Below, piece by piece: positions 7,351 through 9,608 of a stretch of 9,608 nt of DNA. The first letter of the stretch is position 1; every line of letters begins with the position of its first letter. Under the pieces are notes generated by a model. That model did no database searches. It was not told the DNA's origin and saw only the letters and a list, made by a program, of their open reading frames with translations. A program made the translations under genes and the position numbers. Source of the stretch: Propionibacteriaceae bacterium (lineage in GTDB: Bacteria > Actinomycetota > Actinomycetes > Propionibacteriales > Propionibacteriaceae); contig JAICEV010000110.1 of the NCBI GenBank assembly GCA_025923975.1, positions 1 through 9,608 on the forward strand, in the 5' to 3' direction.

Positions 7351-8790
7351 TCAGCCGCTCAATTGGAGCTTTAGGTCATTGGCCTTACCCAGGATTCGGC
7401 GCAGCGTGAACATCAGGCCCGGCTCGGTGCGGCGGCGGAGGCTGGAGATTTGATCCGCTGAGAGCGACAGGTTAGTGCCGGACGAGTCGCTTTCCGCCTT
7501 GGCCGGCAGCAGAGAGTCGAGCTGAGCCGTAGTGATCACTCCGGCCGACATGCCTGTCGGAGCATCGATCAAGGTCCGCACCCGGCGACCGGCGTACAGG
7601 TTCGCGGCCGCAATGCCCCGCTCGCTGGAGGCGAGTACGGATTTCTGAGCGGCTTGGCTGATCCATAGCGGGGCTGAGTCATCACCGAGTACGGCTGAGG
7701 TGATATATGGGCCGGCGCCGGGCCTTCCGATCTGCCGGGCGCATTCGGCCATCCGTGTGATCCGATCTGGCTCCGTCAGCAGTTGATCGATCTTGTAGCC
7801 CACCGTCGTTTGGTAGTTGCAGCGCACCGCCGCACCTTCCTCCAGCAGGAAGTCGCTGTTGCGCACCTCCTGACCGGGAATCGGGTGGATCAGGACCATG
7901 GGCAGACCAGCGGCCATGCACTCCGAGGATGAGAGTCCGCCCGGCTTACCAACGAACAATGAGGCCGTCCGCATTAGGTCGGGCATGTCATTTGTGTAGC
8001 CCAACACGCGGTATCGATCACGGTTGAAGGCGACCAGGCCTTCAATTTGACTCTTCAGTTGATCGTTACGGCCGCAGACCACGACGGCTTGGAACTCATT
8101 CCGCATCCGCAACGTCTGCTGCACGATCGTCTGCGTGTACGGCCCGCCGGCCGCCCCGGCTGAGATCAGCAGCGTCGGCCGGTCGGGCCGTAAACCGTAG
8201 CGTGTCAGTACCGCTTTTCGATCGACCGCATCCTCCAAACCAGGTCGGACTGGTATCCCAGAGACGGTGATCCGATCTGCAGGCACGCCGATGGCGGCCA
8301 TATGGGCCTTGGTCTCCTCCCGCGCCACGAAGATGTGGTTGAAGGGGCTGCTCAGCCACAGTCCCTGAAAGTCATAGTCAGTGGTGACGACCTCCAGCTT
8401 CGCCTCCAGCACACCGCGAGTCAGCATCAGCGACATCAGTCGGGTGGGCAGGAAGTGGGTACAGACGACGATGTCTGGGCGGAATGCCTTGATGGCCTTA
8501 GCGGTGGCGGTTGTGTTGATGCGATCCCACAAGGAGACCCACTGGGCCAGCCTGAACGGCGCATCGCTCTCGTCGTAGCCCCAACCGACAAGCCAGGGAG
8601 CGGCCTCGACTAGGGCAAAGTACCCGTCGTCGTACAGCATCCGGTAGATCTCGTTTGTCGACTCGAGGATGTCCAGCTTCTGTACCGCATCGACTTCAGG
8701 CGCCGTCTGAAAGCAGGACTCGAGGACACCGGCTGCGATGTTGTGGCCGGAGCCGATGCCGGCTGCGAGGATGAGTACGCGCCGACCCAT
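7351..8790 (-). CDS. MGDG-synthase/MurG-like glycosyltransferase (GT28 type)
   Basis: A 479-residue protein with two Rossmann-type halves. The N-terminal acceptor half opens with RVLILAAGIGSGHNIAA, including the glycine-rich GxGSGH motif (11-16) typical of the MGDG_synth N-domain, and has TTDYDFQGLW (136-145). The C-terminal nucleotide-sugar half has LLISAGAAGG (207-216), VVCGRN (237-242), GKPGGLSSSEC (281-291) and HPIPGQEVRN (302-311). The family includes plant monogalactosyldiacylglycerol synthase and Bacillus UgtP, which move galactose or glucose from a UDP-sugar onto diacylglycerol at the inner membrane face; sugar and acceptor cannot be told here. About 110 residues after 370 are not part of the usual fold. 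They end in a basic, amphipathic-looking stretch (451-477, with LRRR and FTLRRILGK) that could touch membrane. There is no N-terminal signal or membrane segment. No Shine-Dalgarno sequence precedes ATG 8790. Confidence 0.85.
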   Translation of the reverse strand: MGRRVLILAAGIGSGHNIAAGVLESCFQTAPEVDAVQKLDILESTNEIYRMLYDDGYFALVEAAPWLVGWGYDESDAPFRLAQWVSLWDRINTTATAKAIKAFRPDIVVCTHFLPTRLMSLMLTRGVLEAKLEVVTTDYDFQGLWLSSPFNHIFVAREETKAHMAAIGVPADRITVSGIPVRPGLEDAVDRKAVLTRYGLRPDRPTLLISAGAAGGPYTQTIVQQTLRMRNEFQAVVVCGRNDQLKSQIEGLVAFNRDRYRVLGYTNDMPDLMRTASLFVGKPGGLSSSECMAAGLPMVLIHPIPGQEVRNSDFLLEEGAAVRCNYQTTVGYKIDQLLTEPDRITRMAECARQIGRPGAGPYITSAVLGDDSAPLWISQAAQKSVLASSERGIAAANLYAGRRVRTLIDAPTGMSAGVITTAQLDSLLPAKAESDSSGTNLSLSADQISSLRRRTEPGLMFTLRRILGKANDLKLQLSG

Positions 8791-8796
8791 GATCAG

Positions 8797-8802
8797 ATGC
8801 TA
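8797..8802 (-). promoter_or_regulatory. Candidate -10 element for leaderless expression of the glycosyltransferase
   Basis: On the minus strand TAGCAT (fits TANNNT) lies six bases before ATG 8790, the spacing at which transcription would start at or next to the A of the start codon. No purine-rich ribosome binding site is present in that interval. A -35 box is not convincing. This is a pattern match only. Confidence 0.3.
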
Positions 8803-8900
8803 GGGGAGATACCAGAAAACCGTCCCAGCCGCGTACCAGCAGGCCCTCTGTCGCCGCCGGCAGATCGACGTCAGTCTGGTTAATGAGCCCAAGATCAGGT

Positions 8901-8905
8901 AGGAG
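8901..8905 (+). promoter_or_regulatory. Ribosome binding site for the CPBP protease gene
   Basis: AGGAG lies five bases before ATG 8911, preceded by another AGGT (8897-8900). It supports ATG 8911 as the start. Confidence 0.65.
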
Positions 8906-8910
8906 CTGCC

Positions 8911-9608
8911 ATGTCACGAATATCGGCTCTCGTGAAACGACATCGGTTGTCCACGTTCTTTGTACTGGCCTACGCGTTGTCTTGGTGGGCCTGGATTCTG
9001 TATGGTCTGGGGCTCTTTCCGAATCCCGTCGCAAGCTTCGGGCCCTTTCTTGCTGCGATCGTGGTGCTCGCGCTGACAGAGGGCAAGGCTGGGATCCTCG
9101 GTCTCTTCCGGAGGATGGGTCGCTGGCGTGTTGCGCCGGGGTGGTACGCGGTGGCGTTGCTGCTACCCGTTGTGCTCGCCGCTGCCGCAACGATGCTCAA
9201 TGTCCGGCTGGGTGCCGAGCCTCCCTCTGGAGCCGAACTCAATGCTTGGACCGGAGTCTTCTCGACGTTCGCAATCATCCTTCTCGTCCCAGGAGTCGGC
9301 GGGGCGTGGGAGGAGCCTGGTTGGAGGGGCTACGCCGTCCCTCGGTTACAAAGCGGCCGATCCGCGCTGGTCGCGAGCCTCATCCTCGCCGTACTTATCG
9401 CCGGCTGGCATCTGCCTCTGATGGTGGCTGGGCAGGTTCACTACTCCGACATTGTGCTGATTGTCGCCGCAGTGATCGTCTTCAACTGGGTTTTCAATAA
9501 CACAAGAGGCAGCGTGCTGATCATCATGCTGATGCACGCGGCGAACAATGCGGCGTCCGGCAGCTTCTTCTCCCCGATGTTCTCGGGAGCTGACTCAATT
9601 CGCCAGTC
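8911..9608 (+). CDS. CPBP-family intramembrane metalloprotease (CAAX protease-like), 3' end outside window
   Basis: Starting at ATG 8911, the frame stays open for 232 codons to the window edge. The product is strongly hydrophobic, with likely membrane segments near residues 14-34, 38-56, 76-95, 112-131, 151-171, 177-195 and 199-215. The CPBP/Abi signature is complete: WEEPGWRGY with EExxxR (Glu134, Glu135, Arg139), then AGWHLPL with His167, then HAANN with His209 and Asn213 (HxxxN). These residues form the active site of Rce1-type glutamyl proteases. Bacterial members are linked to peptide maturation, bacteriocin immunity or prenyl-protein-like processing; the substrate here cannot be inferred. 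The gene diverges from the glycosyltransferase gene across 120 bp. Only a short C-terminal part should be missing. Confidence 0.9.
   Translation, partial: MSRISALVKRHRLSTFFVLAYALSWWAWILYGLGLFPNPVASFGPFLAAIVVLALTEGKAGILGLFRRMGRWRVAPGWYAVALLLPVVLAAAATMLNVRLGAEPPSGAELNAWTGVFSTFAIILLVPGVGGAWEEPGWRGYAVPRLQSGRSALVASLILAVLIAGWHLPLMVAGQVHYSDIVLIVAAVIVFNWVFNNTRGSVLIIMLMHAANNAASGSFFSPMFSGADSIRQ

Larger units (their letters stand above)
8791..8910. promoter_or_regulatory. Divergent intergenic region
   Basis: The only clearly non-coding stretch of any length, 120 bp between the start codons of the glycosyltransferase and the CPBP protease. It should hold promoters for both directions. Apart from the minus-strand TAGCAT near 8800 and the plus-strand AGGAG near 8903, I see no convincing -35/-10 pair and no long inverted repeat that would mark an operator. 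Confidence 0.4.

Noticed and set aside
7340..7372. Possible terminator between the convergent nucleotidyltransferase and glycosyltransferase genes (CGGCT-C-AGCCG at 7347-7357; GCTC/GAGC just after)
   Set aside because: The first has a one-base loop, the second only a four-base stem, and neither has a T-tract. Both lie within or beside the glycosyltransferase stop region.
1..9608. tRNA or rRNA genes, CRISPR arrays, insertion sequence transposases
   Set aside because: No cloverleaf-like sequence with CCA-type end, no regularly spaced repeats, and no transposase motif were seen on either strand.

Overview
The window is GC-rich and looks actinobacterial. Coding is dense, G/C dominates third codon positions, GTG and TTG starts are plausible, and it carries a DUF222/HNH ('13E12-type') relic typical of actinobacterial genomes. 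I cannot assign a genus from the sequence alone.

Left half (1-5767, + strand) is a three-gene run. It opens inside the reductase half of a cytochrome P450-reductase fusion of the CYP102 (P450 BM3) type; the heme part should lie upstream of the window. A 248-residue polytopic membrane protein follows (1731-2477). Its stop codon overlaps by four bases (ATGA) the start of a complete second CYP102-type fusion of 1097 residues (2474-5767). The close spacing suggests one transcription unit encoding two self-sufficient monooxygenases with an integral membrane protein between them. CYP102 enzymes hydroxylate fatty acids or related substrates using NADPH. In the complete copy the carboxylate-anchoring residues of BM3 (Arg47, Tyr51) align with Gly and Ala, so its substrate may not be an ordinary free fatty acid.

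Middle (about 5725-7337) is a patch of rearranged DNA. On the minus strand lies a broken DUF222/HNH gene. Its N-terminal part is missing, an in-frame amber codon splits the rest, and its 3' end runs into the 3' end of the second P450 gene. A hairpin 2 bp past the P450 stop codon may serve as terminator. Next to the broken end, on the + strand, is a 202-residue protein with a nucleotidyltransferase-fold signature. The junction carries a 10-bp direct repeat around an 8-bp palindrome.

Right part (7351-9608) holds a 479-residue GT28/MGDG-synthase-like glycosyltransferase on the minus strand, convergent with the nucleotidyltransferase gene. Diverging from it across 120 bp is a CPBP-family intramembrane protease that runs off the end of the window.

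Lipid oxidation (two CYP102-type enzymes), a lipid-type glycosyltransferase and membrane proteins lie close together, which permits a hypothesis of modified-lipid or glycolipid metabolism, but they are not one operon and the link is inference. I did not find a clear-cut novel defence or mobile system. The most unusual points are the paired CYP102 fusions with an intervening membrane protein, and the altered substrate-channel residues.
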